Shown here in pieces: positions 44,601-53,441 of a DNA stretch of 57,497 nucleotides (position 1 is its first letter; every line of letters begins with the position of its first letter). Under the pieces are notes generated by a model. The model made no database searches, was not told the origin of the DNA, and worked only from the letters and a program-made list of their open reading frames with translations. Source of the stretch: Rhizobium leguminosarum bv. viciae USDA 2370 (GTDB lineage Bacteria; Pseudomonadota; Alphaproteobacteria; Rhizobiales; Rhizobiaceae); assembly GCF_002008365.1 (NCBI RefSeq), contig NZ_MRDL01000010.1, positions 1 to 57,497 of the forward strand, written 5' to 3'. The translations under genes and the position numbers were made by a program.

Positions 44601-47600
44601 GCCATCGATGCGACCGGTCTTACGACGACGGCCGGCACCGCGCTGCTCGCCGCCAACGACCTGACGCTGACGCTGCCGTCGCTGATCAATGCCGGGCAAT
44701 TGGCCGCCGGCAACGATCTCACCTTCAATGTTTCCGGCAACCTCACCAACAACGCCACGGGCCTCGCCTATGCCGGCAAAGACGCCAGCCTCTTCGTCGG
44801 CGGCGTGCTCACCAACAATCAGGGCGCCATCCTCGCCAACCATGACCTTCAGATCGCCGGGGTGGCGGCCGGGCTGAGAAACACTGAGTTCACCAATATT
44901 TCCGGCCTGATCCAGGCCGGAAACGACATGTCGATCCTGACCAGCAACCTGACCAACAGGCGGGTTGCCACGCCGCAATGGACGACCGGGACGCTGGTGT
45001 CTTCAGGCGTCGTCAGCGGTTTCACGCTGAATCCCGTTGCCGCCGGCCTGCCGTTCGGTTACCTCGAGACCGCAGATCAGAACATGTACCAGCTCTATGC
45101 GGGCGTCGATCCGGGCTTGTGGCAGGATTATCAGCCGCTGCTCTGGTCGAAGGCGACGCTTGCCGACGGCACGACTTACCGCGCCTGGACCTGGATCTCG
45201 GCCGACGGACCGGAGAAGGTCGGGCCGATCATCGACTGGATCAGGGACCGGGTGCCGAGGGACGCGAACGGCAATCCGGTTGCCGATCCCAACAATCCGT
45301 CGCGATACTTCATCGTCGACGAGGTGAATTTCAGCGGCTCGGACGAAAGCACCACCTACTCCTGGGATTGGTCGTCCCATCTCAGTCAGTCGGTCTACGA
45401 GGACCGCATGGTCGGCACGCTCAGCCCGGAAGCGACGATCCGGGCGAGCCGCAACCTTTCGATCGACGCCACGAATCTCACCAACTCCTACAGCTCGATC
45501 GAGGCCGGCGGCGACGCGACGCTGGAGGGCTCAACGCTGACCAATACCGGCGTCACCCTCTTTCGCACGACGACGACAACCTGCAACGCGCAGGGCGCCT
45601 GCACGGCCTATGATGCCAATGGCAACGCCAATCCCTCGAAGAACATCGCCAACGGCACGACGATCGTCAGCTCCGTCCAGGCGATCGGCGGCGTATCGGC
45701 CAACATCAAGGCCGGCGGCGCCCTCTCCGTCAATTTCGGCAGCGTCAACAACACCTCGGCGGCCGGCTCGATGGCAGGCGGCGCCAGCCTGGCGGCATCA
45801 AGCAATCCCGGCGATCCGCTTTCAGCGCTCGACGGCCTGACCGCCGGCGGCGCGTTGTTCAATGTCAACTCGGCGCTCGGCGGCGTCACCGCCAATGGCG
45901 GCAGCCTGCGTGCCGGGCTCGGCAATATTGCCGACCGCATCCGCGTCGACGGCGCGGCCCTTGCGGCCGCCGCCAAGCCGAAATCGGGCGGCGTCGGCGG
46001 CACCATACCCGGACAGATCTTCCTGTTCGAAACCCGCGCAGCCTATCTCGATGTCGGCAAGTTCTATGGCTCCGGCTATTTCATGAACAAAATCGGCTAC
46101 GTGCCGGAGACGACAGTTCCGTTCCTCGGCGATGCCTATTTCGAGAACCAGCTGATCGACACGCAGTTGCGGCAGCTTGTCGGCGAAGGCCTCGGCAGAA
46201 GCACCTTCATCGCCGGCAATGACGCCATCGAGCAGATGAAGACGTTGCTCGACAACGGTGCCGACTATGCCAGGGATAACGGCCTAGTTGTCGGCCAAGG
46301 GCTTACTCCGGAGCAGGCGGCGGCCCTCACCAAGTCGATCGTCCTCTACCAGTGGCAGACTGTCGACGGCGTCCAGGTGCTTGCTCCTGTCGTCTACGTC
46401 GCCGCCGCCGACCGGCAGAAGCTTAGCGGCGCCGGCGCCGTCATGGCGGGCGGCTCGGTCGATATGAATGTCGGCAATCTGGACAATTCCAGTCTGATCG
46501 CATCCGCTGGCGGCCTTACCGTCTCCGGCAGCTCCATCCAGGGCAGCGGCACGTTCCTGTCGCGCGGCGACACGACGCTCAATGCCACCAACGGCATCAC
46601 GCTGGCGGCCCAGACGATGACGATCGGCGGCCAGAACCTCGTCAATGCCAATGCAGGCGTGACGGCAGGCGGCAATCTGCTGCTTGCCGGCGGCAGCGGC
46701 GATCTGGCGCTGAAGGGCGTCAAGGTCAATGCAACGCGCGACGCCTCGCTCACCGGCAACAACGTGACGCTGGCTGCGGCCAAGGTTGACAACGCAGGCC
46801 AGCAGAATGCCACCGGCACCCAGGTCGCCAGTGGTAAGGCTCTGTCGATCAAGGCAACCGACAATGCCAACGTCATCGGCAGTTCCGCCAAGGCGGGAAC
46901 GACGCTTGACGTGACCGCCGACAAGGGCTCGGTGGCCGTGGTGTCGACCGATGTCGCCCGCAACAACCAATCCGGCTACACCAAGACCCTCTCCACCGAC
47001 CAGCAGCAATCGCAGCTATCCGCCGGCACGAATGCGACGATCAAGGCCGGCGACGACATCCTGCTCTCCGGCTCCTCCATCAAGGGTGGTGACAATGTCG
47101 CGCTGAATGCCGGCGACGATATCAATATCACTGCCGCTCAGGAAACATCCGCCAGCTCCTTCGGCAAGAAATCCGCCTCGTCGATCACCAATGTCGGCTC
47201 GGAGATATCCGCCGGCGGCGATCTCTCGGTGACGGCAGGCAACGGCAGCGGCGATCACGACCTCAACATCGTCGGCAGCAAGCTCGCCGCCGACGGCAAG
47301 CTTTCTCTCAAGGCCGATGGCGACGTAACCATCGCCGAAGCCACCGACACCGCCACCCTCGACACCAAGCTCAGCACCAAGGGCGGTTTCCTCGGCAGCA
47401 GCGAGAAGACGACTACGCATCTGGAAACGACGACGGCCGTCGGTTCCGCCATCACAGGCGGTGGCGGCGTCGATATCTCTTCGGGCAAGGACACGGTCAT
47501 CTCGGCCTCGAAGATCGAAGCCGGCAACGAGGCCGGCGCCGACCCGGCGGACCTCAACATCAGCGCCGGCGGTGACCTGATCATCGCCTCCGGAATGGAT

Positions 47601-50600
47601 ACCAGCGCCAAGGACGACAAGAGCTCGCGTAGCGGCTTCCTGTCCAAGGGTTCGTCCAGCCACAAGAGCTACGATGAGACGACCGTCGCCTCCGAGCTCG
47701 GCGCATCGGGCAATATCAATCTGACCGCCGAAGGCGCGGCGGTGATATCGGGCTCGAAGGCCAATGCCGACGGATCGATTTCCGTCACGGGCGACAGCGT
47801 CTCGATCATCGGGGCGCAGGAAACCCACGAGCTAGAGGAGCAGCGCAAGAAATCCGGCTTCGGCGTCGGCGGCGGTGGCGGCTTCATTTCGATCTATGGC
47901 AGCCAGCAGAACAAGGGCGCCCAGGCGTCGACACTGAATGTCGGTTCGGCACTTTCGGCCGGCGAGGACGTCAATCTCAAAGCTCGAACAACCGACCTGA
48001 ACATCATGGGTTCGTCCGTCGATGCCGAGAACGACATCAACCTGTCGGCTAAGCGTGACGTCAACGTGACGCCGGGTGCGGAAAGCTTCTCGCAGTCCGA
48101 ACAGGAGAAGAAGTCTGGCTTCGGCATTTCCTTCGGTTCGAGCGGGGGCGGCTTCTCGGTAGGCATCGGCGCGCAGACGAGCAAGGACAGCTCGGCACAA
48201 CAATCCGACACCAATGCGGCCTCGATGCTGTCTGCCGGCCGCGACCTCAACATCTCCGCCGGCAACAACGTCAATCTGCAAGCCGCGGGGGCCTCGGCCG
48301 AACGCGATGTCAACCTGTTTGCCGGCAAGGACATTAATCTTCTCTCGGCCAACGACGTCACCAATTACCAGGAGGTGCATGAGAAGACATTCGCCGGCGT
48401 GACGCTTAGCGTCTCCAGCCAGTTGGGAAGTGCAGCCCAGAGCATTATGAACGGGGCAGAGCGCTTGTCCGATCCGGGCGGCGTTAATGGACTGACCAAC
48501 AGTGCGATTGCCGGCCTCAGCTTCTATCAGGGCATCAAAAACCTTCAGGGCGTTTATGACGGTCTGACCAGCGCAGATCCGAACGTCGCAACGGGGCTAT
48601 CGTTCAACATCGGCATCAATGCCGGCGTCAGCCATCAGGAAAGCAGCTCGTCTTCGTCATCTTCGACGCCCGTCGTGACCGCTATCGGCGCCGGCCGCTC
48701 GATCACTATGGAGGCCGAGAATGGTTCGATCACCAGCGACGGGGCGCAGATCGTCGCCGGTTACGACAAGTTCGGACTGCCGACCATCTCCGACGATCCT
48801 CTGGCTGGCGATATCTTCCTGTCGGCGCAGAATGGCAATATCAATCTGAATGCGGCAACCGGCACGTCGGATACGTCAAGCAAGAACTCATCCTTTAGCG
48901 CCGGCGTCGGCGTCAATTTCGGCTGCACCACGAAGACAGGGTGCAGCGCAGATGTCGGCGCCAGCGGCTCCTACGGCAAGGGCGGTTCCGACACCGTCGG
49001 CACCAGCCATACGAACTCCCATGTCAGCGGCACCGGCGACGTCACCATCCTCACGAACGATCTGGCGTTGAGAGGGGCGTCTGTTACCGGCAATTCCGTG
49101 ACGGCCGACGTCAGAAATCTGATGGTCGAAAGCCTGGTGGATACGACGAAGGCCCATGCCGATCAGCTCAGCCTCTCGGGCCAGATTGGCCTTGGCTCCA
49201 CCGGCGTCTCCGGCGCGACGCAGAAGGCGACGGGCGACGCCGCCGTCGTCGCCGAACAATCCGGCATCCATGCAGCCGCCGGCGGTCTCAATCTCACCGT
49301 TGAAAAGCAGACGACGCTCGTCGGTGGCCTGATCACCAGCCAGGCTTCAGCGGAGCTGAACCACTTCGAAACCGGCACGCTCGATGTCGCCGATGTCGAT
49401 ACGCATTCTTCCTGGAAGGCCGACACCTACGGCGGCTCGATCGGCGCCGGCGGCTTGAGCTTCGCCAAGGTCAACGACGGGGAAAGCGCCAGCGGCAAGG
49501 CCTATTCGGCCATCGGCGGCAACATCGGCATCACCATCACCGACCCCGAGCACCAGACGCAGGACATCGGCACAATTCGCCGGGACACCGACAACACCAA
49601 CACCTCGCTGCCCGGCCTGCCGGATCTGCAGAACATCCTGCGCGACCAGTATAAGACACAGGCCGATCTACAGGAAGCGCAGAAGACCATGGCGGGGTTA
49701 GTCGGGGACATCGGCAGTGAGCTCTACAAACAGGCTGCTCTGAACCAAGACCAAGTCGGAATGGATTACTGGAAGGAAGGTGGTGCTGGCCGTGCACTGC
49801 TGCACGCCATAGGCGGCGGCATCCTTGGTGGCGTTAACGGTTGGGAGGGAGCGATCAAAGCTGCTCTCGGTGGGGCTGCCACGACCTTAATGGCGCCGGC
49901 CATCGCCGAACTCGTCAAGGGCATGCTCAAGGGCACAAAATACGAAGGAACGCCGGAAGGCGACGCGCTCGCCAAGCTGATTGGTGCAACCCTTGCTGCT
50001 GGTGTAGGCGGAGCTGTGGGTGGCGCTGAAGGCGCTGGGTATGGCGCTGCTAACTATCAGTACAACTATCTCGATCACGCCGACAATGATGCGCTGAATG
50101 CTGCCAAAGCAGCGTGTGATGCCTCAAAGCGTACGGACACTAAAGCCTGCGGTGAGCAGACGCGCCTGGAGGCAAAGGATAAGCAACAGCAGGATGCTTA
50201 CGTAGCTTGCCAGCCAGGCGGGTTCCAAGCAGCCGGCTGCGATGCTGTGTTCGCCAATATGGTGGCAGCGCTTTCCAGCTATAGTGGCACGGCCTCATGG
50301 CTTCTTCCCGAAGATCAGTATCAAGCTGCTCTCAAAGAGCTGCAAGACAATGGTGGCCTGGAACAAATCTGGAAAATCATGGCGCCTAACGGGCTCGATA
50401 AGCTTTCCGAACAAGAAAAACGCGACGGGTCAAAGCTTATCTATCTTCTCATTCGCGATCCTTCTGGCTTTACCGCCATCCCATCGCTTATCGCGAAAGC
50501 TAACAACGGCGACCTTCTCGCCCTCCTGCAGGTGTTGACGCTCTTCGCGAAGTTCAAGGCCTCCGGTGTAAATGTCGACGGGCTTCCTACCAATGCTGAC

Positions 50601-51674
50601 AACGAAGCCGATGAAGTCGGTGAGTGCGTTGGAGGCTCATGCTCTGCTTGTTCATTTGACGGCTCAACCCTTGTGAAGACCGATCAAGGTTTTACCGCAA
50701 TCCGCAATATTCAGCCGGGGAGCACCCAAGTTTGGTCACGAGATGAGCTTGGGCATGAGGGATTTAAACCCGTGCTTGCGCAATTCGGTAACAGACATTC
50801 TAAGACGGTATATCTGACACTTCGGATGGAAAAAGGAGGTCATCGGCAAACCATAACCACGACGCTGACGCATCCTTTCTTCGCGATCTCGAAGCAAAGA
50901 TTGGCAAGTAACGCAGCATTCTCGGAGGGTCGCGATGTAATGGCGCGATTTGTCAACGGTTCGTGGGTTACGGCGCGTGATCTTAAGATTGGTCAGCAAC
51001 TGTTCGATGCGGACGGCGGCTGGAGCGAGGTCGTTGGAGTTCGTACCGAAAACAAGCAGCTCGATGCCTACAATCTGACGATTGCGGACTTTCATACCTA
51101 CTTCGTAAAGCAAGCGGACAACGACAATGCCCAGCCAGTGTGGGTGCACAACGCCTGCGGACCGGATATCAATAAGTTTATTCAGCAGAGCACGAAAACC
51201 CGCGCTTCCGAAGTGTTCGAGGCGGCGCAGTCTGAGTTCGACGTCTTGGCCAAGGGCGAAAGTGTCGGTACAAACGGCGGTTCTGTTTTTGCAGCATCCC
51301 TGAAGAGTGTTTCCCAAGAAGAGATACAATTTGCATATGATTCTGCGAATTCGGGAAACAAGGTCGTTATTCTTGGCGGATCCAAGAACGGAGGCCTGGA
51401 CTTCATAATAAACGACCAGCGTTTCGAGTTGGCGACCGTATCAAAGAATAGCACCGTCACGGTGCAACGTTCTATCCTGGAAAAAATTGACTCTAAAACC
51501 CGGGTGGCCTCGGGGGCTTCGATTGTCATAGACGGCCGCGCCGCTAATCTGAGCCGCGGGACAGCCGAACAGGCCATGAAAAATGTCATGTCGGATGCCC
51601 TGTACGACCAGAACGCGCCAACTATAACGATTTACACGGCACAGGGTAAACTTGTGTATTCCTATCCAAAGTAG
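41601..51674 (+). CDS. Giant filamentous-hemagglutinin/CdiA-like exoprotein (TpsA) with Hint and C-terminal toxin domains
   Basis: A 3357-residue exoprotein. An extended signal region (basic 24 residues, then SLAIVLSTLLVFQPMLANA, cleavage near 43) precedes the two-partner secretion domain with NPNGI at 157-161 and CDGCGFINTPHATLTTG after it. A long beta-helix stalk follows; it contains five ~93-residue repeats and many SGS/GG-rich turns. Near 2820-3000 a pretoxin region includes YQYNYLDHADNDALNAAK. A Hint domain occupies about 3017-3184, ending VHN. The last 173 residues are a toxin-like domain. The ATG at 41601 is preferred to a TTG at 41577; its ribosome-binding site is weak. Base use becomes visibly more AT-rich after about 49.7 kb, consistent with swapping of the C-terminal end. 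It is exported by the TpsB encoded upstream. Confidence 0.93.
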   Translation: MREKTGLGSEARGLGCRLGRFGNRSLAIVLSTLLVFQPMLANAQSVSASTTAPAANQPGVGAAPNGVPLIDIVTPNATGLSHNKYDNFNVGTPGLILNNYKGEIGNSNLGGVTPGNPNLNNSAPASVILNEVTSGNRSALNGPTEVFGGRADVVIANPNGITCDGCGFINTPHATLTTGAPQIGADGKLNGFIVNGGDVTIGPNGGNFAAGPGAVDLFDIVSRAVHVNGPVYGKDLRVTAGASNFDYATGNSQALAPISGTPEYAIDGTALGAMQADRIKIVVTEKGAGVRMSGNLAANTNELSLSADGKISLGNVSGQQGVSISSKAKVTAAKVASKAKVAVQADQGITLDTVAADGDILLSSGSGLLSVGAEVNSAANVLMSSDAGIAAGSVIAGNALTLSSTSGDIQVAGAVKGTGALSITATSGAISAASLVSSNNIALSAGADIGISGDVLAQGNVTASGRSISAATVVSGLDIAATNAAANGSTVLSGAGDIQLAASSGSVDVDALLSAGDTSVTSAALTAQSVIAHGAIAINAATDISGQILSGGNIDLTGSAIAADAIIAGIDFAGTEAEGGNIVLTQSGDLSLAASGDIDTGTLLAAGNISASAANLSAAAITSHGAIALSGNTDITGQLLGAGDVSISGGSIAAGTIVAGMDFAATAASPGGAIAVGTAGDLMLDAGSSGSVDIDTLLAAGALLIDAGRFQADNVSGHGAVTINADTSVTGQLLGAGDVSVTGPAIQAGAIVSGVDFAATAQSTNGDIALGQTGDLTLKATATDISAGNLLAAGNVDASAAGDVSANVVAHQDMTIAAGGTIDLTGQSLAAGNASLSARDITVDTLVSGLDFAATAASADTLKLQQTGSMSLAATSGSITAGDALLSSGALSASAGQNIAYNKLQSLSSAALTASGGQISYGNPTRTAGNLTLTTTNIDLSNGRASNIAAGGTLTLNAASANLANSSLTLGGLALNLSGTADLSGARVNAITTAGGSGDIAIDATGLTTTAGTALLAANDLTLTLPSLINAGQLAAGNDLTFNVSGNLTNNATGLAYAGKDASLFVGGVLTNNQGAILANHDLQIAGVAAGLRNTEFTNISGLIQAGNDMSILTSNLTNRRVATPQWTTGTLVSSGVVSGFTLNPVAAGLPFGYLETADQNMYQLYAGVDPGLWQDYQPLLWSKATLADGTTYRAWTWISADGPEKVGPIIDWIRDRVPRDANGNPVADPNNPSRYFIVDEVNFSGSDESTTYSWDWSSHLSQSVYEDRMVGTLSPEATIRASRNLSIDATNLTNSYSSIEAGGDATLEGSTLTNTGVTLFRTTTTTCNAQGACTAYDANGNANPSKNIANGTTIVSSVQAIGGVSANIKAGGALSVNFGSVNNTSAAGSMAGGASLAASSNPGDPLSALDGLTAGGALFNVNSALGGVTANGGSLRAGLGNIADRIRVDGAALAAAAKPKSGGVGGTIPGQIFLFETRAAYLDVGKFYGSGYFMNKIGYVPETTVPFLGDAYFENQLIDTQLRQLVGEGLGRSTFIAGNDAIEQMKTLLDNGADYARDNGLVVGQGLTPEQAAALTKSIVLYQWQTVDGVQVLAPVVYVAAADRQKLSGAGAVMAGGSVDMNVGNLDNSSLIASAGGLTVSGSSIQGSGTFLSRGDTTLNATNGITLAAQTMTIGGQNLVNANAGVTAGGNLLLAGGSGDLALKGVKVNATRDASLTGNNVTLAAAKVDNAGQQNATGTQVASGKALSIKATDNANVIGSSAKAGTTLDVTADKGSVAVVSTDVARNNQSGYTKTLSTDQQQSQLSAGTNATIKAGDDILLSGSSIKGGDNVALNAGDDINITAAQETSASSFGKKSASSITNVGSEISAGGDLSVTAGNGSGDHDLNIVGSKLAADGKLSLKADGDVTIAEATDTATLDTKLSTKGGFLGSSEKTTTHLETTTAVGSAITGGGGVDISSGKDTVISASKIEAGNEAGADPADLNISAGGDLIIASGMDTSAKDDKSSRSGFLSKGSSSHKSYDETTVASELGASGNINLTAEGAAVISGSKANADGSISVTGDSVSIIGAQETHELEEQRKKSGFGVGGGGGFISIYGSQQNKGAQASTLNVGSALSAGEDVNLKARTTDLNIMGSSVDAENDINLSAKRDVNVTPGAESFSQSEQEKKSGFGISFGSSGGGFSVGIGAQTSKDSSAQQSDTNAASMLSAGRDLNISAGNNVNLQAAGASAERDVNLFAGKDINLLSANDVTNYQEVHEKTFAGVTLSVSSQLGSAAQSIMNGAERLSDPGGVNGLTNSAIAGLSFYQGIKNLQGVYDGLTSADPNVATGLSFNIGINAGVSHQESSSSSSSSTPVVTAIGAGRSITMEAENGSITSDGAQIVAGYDKFGLPTISDDPLAGDIFLSAQNGNINLNAATGTSDTSSKNSSFSAGVGVNFGCTTKTGCSADVGASGSYGKGGSDTVGTSHTNSHVSGTGDVTILTNDLALRGASVTGNSVTADVRNLMVESLVDTTKAHADQLSLSGQIGLGSTGVSGATQKATGDAAVVAEQSGIHAAAGGLNLTVEKQTTLVGGLITSQASAELNHFETGTLDVADVDTHSSWKADTYGGSIGAGGLSFAKVNDGESASGKAYSAIGGNIGITITDPEHQTQDIGTIRRDTDNTNTSLPGLPDLQNILRDQYKTQADLQEAQKTMAGLVGDIGSELYKQAALNQDQVGMDYWKEGGAGRALLHAIGGGILGGVNGWEGAIKAALGGAATTLMAPAIAELVKGMLKGTKYEGTPEGDALAKLIGATLAAGVGGAVGGAEGAGYGAANYQYNYLDHADNDALNAAKAACDASKRTDTKACGEQTRLEAKDKQQQDAYVACQPGGFQAAGCDAVFANMVAALSSYSGTASWLLPEDQYQAALKELQDNGGLEQIWKIMAPNGLDKLSEQEKRDGSKLIYLLIRDPSGFTAIPSLIAKANNGDLLALLQVLTLFAKFKASGVNVDGLPTNADNEADEVGECVGGSCSACSFDGSTLVKTDQGFTAIRNIQPGSTQVWSRDELGHEGFKPVLAQFGNRHSKTVYLTLRMEKGGHRQTITTTLTHPFFAISKQRLASNAAFSEGRDVMARFVNGSWVTARDLKIGQQLFDADGGWSEVVGVRTENKQLDAYNLTIADFHTYFVKQADNDNAQPVWVHNACGPDINKFIQQSTKTRASEVFEAAQSEFDVLAKGESVGTNGGSVFAASLKSVSQEEIQFAYDSANSGNKVVILGGSKNGGLDFIINDQRFELATVSKNSTVTVQRSILEKIDSKTRVASGASIVIDGRAANLSRGTAEQAMKNVMSDALYDQNAPTITIYTAQGKLVYSYPK
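43017..44420 (+). repeat. Five tandem ~93-residue repeats inside tpsA
   Basis: A conserved core h(V/I)SG(h)D(I/F)A(A/G)T begins at 43017, 43296, 43569, 43851 and 44136, spacings 279, 273, 282 and 285 bp (93, 91, 94 and 95 residues). Between cores each unit has the same order of DVSISG-like, GDLxL-like and LLAAG-like strands. These are beta-helix repeats and may vary in number between strains. Confidence 0.8.
50649..51152 (+). other. Hint (intein/hedgehog-like) pretoxin processing domain of TpsA
   Basis: Begins at the catalytic-type Cys of CSFDGSTLVKTDQGFTAI, has the TLTHPFF segment (His of block B) and ends VHN before AC. This is the PT-HINT pattern of polymorphic toxins. The terminal Asn would be the cleavage point that releases the last 173 residues. 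Confidence 0.88.
51153..51674 (+). other. C-terminal toxin-like domain of TpsA (PD-(D/E)xK tRNase-type pattern)
   Basis: This domain has 173 residues. The second half reads GGLDFIINDQRFELATVSK, then QRSILEKID, GASIVIDGRA and a final TITIYTAQGKLVYSY strand. The order (Asp-strand, Glu-Leu-x-Thr strand, Gln/Arg helix, IVID-R strand) matches CdiA C-terminal tRNase-type nucleases I remember. Those normally read ELKT where this has ELAT, so the catalytic Lys is missing or moved (a Lys follows four residues later in VSK). Toxin activity is therefore uncertain. Confidence 0.55.
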
Positions 51675-51682
51675 AGGTCGAA

Positions 51683-52255
51683 ATGTCGGTTGATTACATG
51701 CTTTTGAATCTCGATACCGGGGACATGATCGCTGTTGGTAAGCAAAGGACCCATCCTGCTGTCCCGGAAATCGGGATCTTGGAAGATCATACGTTTTTTG
51801 ACGGTATTCCTCACTGCGATCAGTCAGAGGATCGGGAGGAATTATACAGGCGATCGGGGCATATTCTAAATTTTTTCCTGGCTCACTCGAGAGGGTGCCG
51901 GATAATAGTCATGGCTACGCAAGATATTCTAGATATACTTGATGAAATGGATGAAGAGCCAGGTGAACCTATCATGCATGGCGGGTCCATGCATATTCAA
52001 AACGAAAGAGTTGGAGCGCCATACTTTCAAAGACGACTTCAGCATACCAAATCGCGACAGCCGAAATCGGACGCCGAAAAAGAGGTGCAAGAGAAAAGGG
52101 CTCTGCAATATCGTGATGAAATCAAACAGCTTATCAGGGCGAATGTAGTGAAGATACCGAACAAGATCGGCGAGCTTGTGCCGACCTTCCAAGCCGGTGA
52201 TATGGATCCCGATCCCGTTTTCGTGCCTTGGGATGATCGTCGTAGATCGCGTTGA
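51683..52255 (+). CDS. Probable immunity protein of the TpsA C-terminal domain
   Basis: A 190-residue, Met-, Asp- and Glu-rich soluble protein starting 8 bp after the tpsA stop with GAGGTCG before the ATG. This is the place of cdiI in contact-dependent inhibition loci. It has no signal peptide or membrane helix, as expected for a cytoplasmic immunity protein. No named family recognised; a basic helix (RQPKSDAEKEVQEKRALQYRDEIKQLIRANV) lies in the second half. Codon use is AT-richer than the upstream operon, in line with joint transfer of the toxin end and its immunity gene. Confidence 0.65.
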   Translation: MSVDYMLLNLDTGDMIAVGKQRTHPAVPEIGILEDHTFFDGIPHCDQSEDREELYRRSGHILNFFLAHSRGCRIIVMATQDILDILDEMDEEPGEPIMHGGSMHIQNERVGAPYFQRRLQHTKSRQPKSDAEKEVQEKRALQYRDEIKQLIRANVVKIPNKIGELVPTFQAGDMDPDPVFVPWDDRRRSR

Positions 52256-52299
52256 TTCATTGTAGGCCGCGCCAGCGCGATGTCGCTCAAAGGAATGCT

Positions 52300-52649
52300 A
52301 TGACACCAGCTGTCTGCGTGGCATTTACAGCGGGGGCGGCTTTCAAATTTAGGCAGCTTGAAGATGTATTTCCGAACATTTGAAAGACAATGACGGTGAA
52401 ATCTTACCTCATTTATTAATGGCAGATTATTGCCGCCTTGTTGAACGAGTTCCTGACGATGAGTGGGTGAGAAGCTTCCTCGCCTACTTGGAGGATAATT
52501 TCTTGGGCCAAAGTGAATGGTTGACAGAATTGATCTCGGTTTCATTTGTCGAGCATCTTCTGCCAGACGAGTCTTTATGTGGCCCCGTCGTCAAACTTCT
52601 CGGCAAACGAATGCGGGAGGAACATCGACATATTTTCGGAATTGAATAG
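52300..52649 (+). pseudogene. Probable frameshifted immunity-like gene
   Basis: A frame starting with ATG at 52300 gives 27 residues ending FRQLEDVFPNI, then a stop at 52381. The next frame is open from 52362, has no ATG until late, and continues SEHLKDNDGEILPHLLMADYCRLVE to 52649. The segment pattern (EHLxDNDGExLPHLLMAD) is one I recognise from small proteins near polymorphic toxins, where it follows a short N-terminal helix. The simplest reading is a single gene broken by a frameshift or small deletion near 52360-52385. A TTG start at 52380 could still make a shortened 89-residue protein. Confidence 0.5.
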
Positions 52650-52679
52650 CCCCAAATAGAGCAGTCACGCGGTATTCCG

Positions 52680-52850
52680 ATGGTATTTGCAGTGTGTCGT
52701 CTCCGCATTCGGCGAGTAAGAGAAATATCCTCTGCTGGCAGCATCGAATTTGATAAGATTTACAATGCAAACGGCTGGGAACTGATTTTCAGCAAAAGAC
52801 CAGAGGACCTCCTCCCTGTGATCAAGCATGCCCTGTATGTCCATGACTGA
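52680..52850 (+). pseudogene. 56-residue ORF, possible toxin-tail fragment
   Basis: ATG at 52680 opens a frame whose second half (FDKIYNANGWELIFSKRPEDLLPVIKHALYVHD) looks like a real protein end, while its first 18 residues look random. Its stop overlaps the ATG of the next gene by 8 bp (52843-52850), as toxin ends overlap immunity starts elsewhere in this region. Probably the remaining tail of a lost gene. Confidence 0.35.
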
Positions 52851-53256
52851 TGTGATTTTTGAATCGGAAAGCCTTTCCTTGGAGCTGGGGTTTTTAGAGC
52901 TGGATCCAAACGATCATCGCTCAACGCGTTGGAGCGTCCGGTTGAGCATAAAGCATTCGACTGGGTGTTTTTCCTACCTGGCGACAGATGTTTGGTTCGA
53001 TACGGACGTGTGGGATGAATTTACAACCGGCCTTTCATCGCAAGAACCGAAAATCCTCAGGCTTGTGGACATGAGCGAAAACTTCCGTTTTGTCATCGAG
53101 CGAACTGCAACATCCTTTGAAACCACAATTCAAGTACTTGAACCAATCATTTCACAAGGGATGATACGCCTTGAAGCGCGCTTGGAAAGCGATCTCGATT
53201 GGCCGTTGCTGCGCAGCCTAAGGGGTTCTTTCGCCGCCTGCCCCAAGTTTTGGTAG
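52843..53256 (+). CDS. Immunity-like hypothetical protein
   Basis: A 137-residue soluble protein with alternating beta strands (SLSLELGFLELDPND, STRWSVRLSIKHSTGCFSYLATDVWFD, KILRLVDMSENFRFVIERTAT). It begins at the ATG inside the end of the previous fragment; an in-frame ATG at 52828 is an alternative. No signal peptide. No family named with confidence, but size, position and overlap fit the immunity genes of orphan toxin modules. Confidence 0.5.
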   Translation: MTDVIFESESLSLELGFLELDPNDHRSTRWSVRLSIKHSTGCFSYLATDVWFDTDVWDEFTTGLSSQEPKILRLVDMSENFRFVIERTATSFETTIQVLEPIISQGMIRLEARLESDLDWPLLRSLRGSFAACPKFW

Positions 53257-53338
53257 GTCTACCGAATTGAGAGATGACAGGGGCCTAACTCAAATTATAA
53301 CGAACATCAAAGACGTTGTTGTAATTGGGACGTAAACA

Positions 53339-53413
53339 ATGCCGTCGATTGTTTGTAAGTGCGGAAACCGCCTGAGTTTTGGCGAAATACCGAACTCATG
53401 CGCGAAGTCCTGA
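53339..53413 (+). pseudogene. Truncated zinc-ribbon-like immunity gene remnant
   Basis: ATG at 53339 starts 24 residues, MPSIVCKCGNRLSFGEIPN and a few more, then a stop. The opening VCKCGxRLxxGxIPN with its two Cys is one I recognise from small proteins found beside polymorphic toxins, which normally run on for over 100 residues. Only the N-terminal end is left. Confidence 0.45.
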
Positions 53414-53441
53414 CAGCCGCTATCATCCTCCCCGCGATTGA

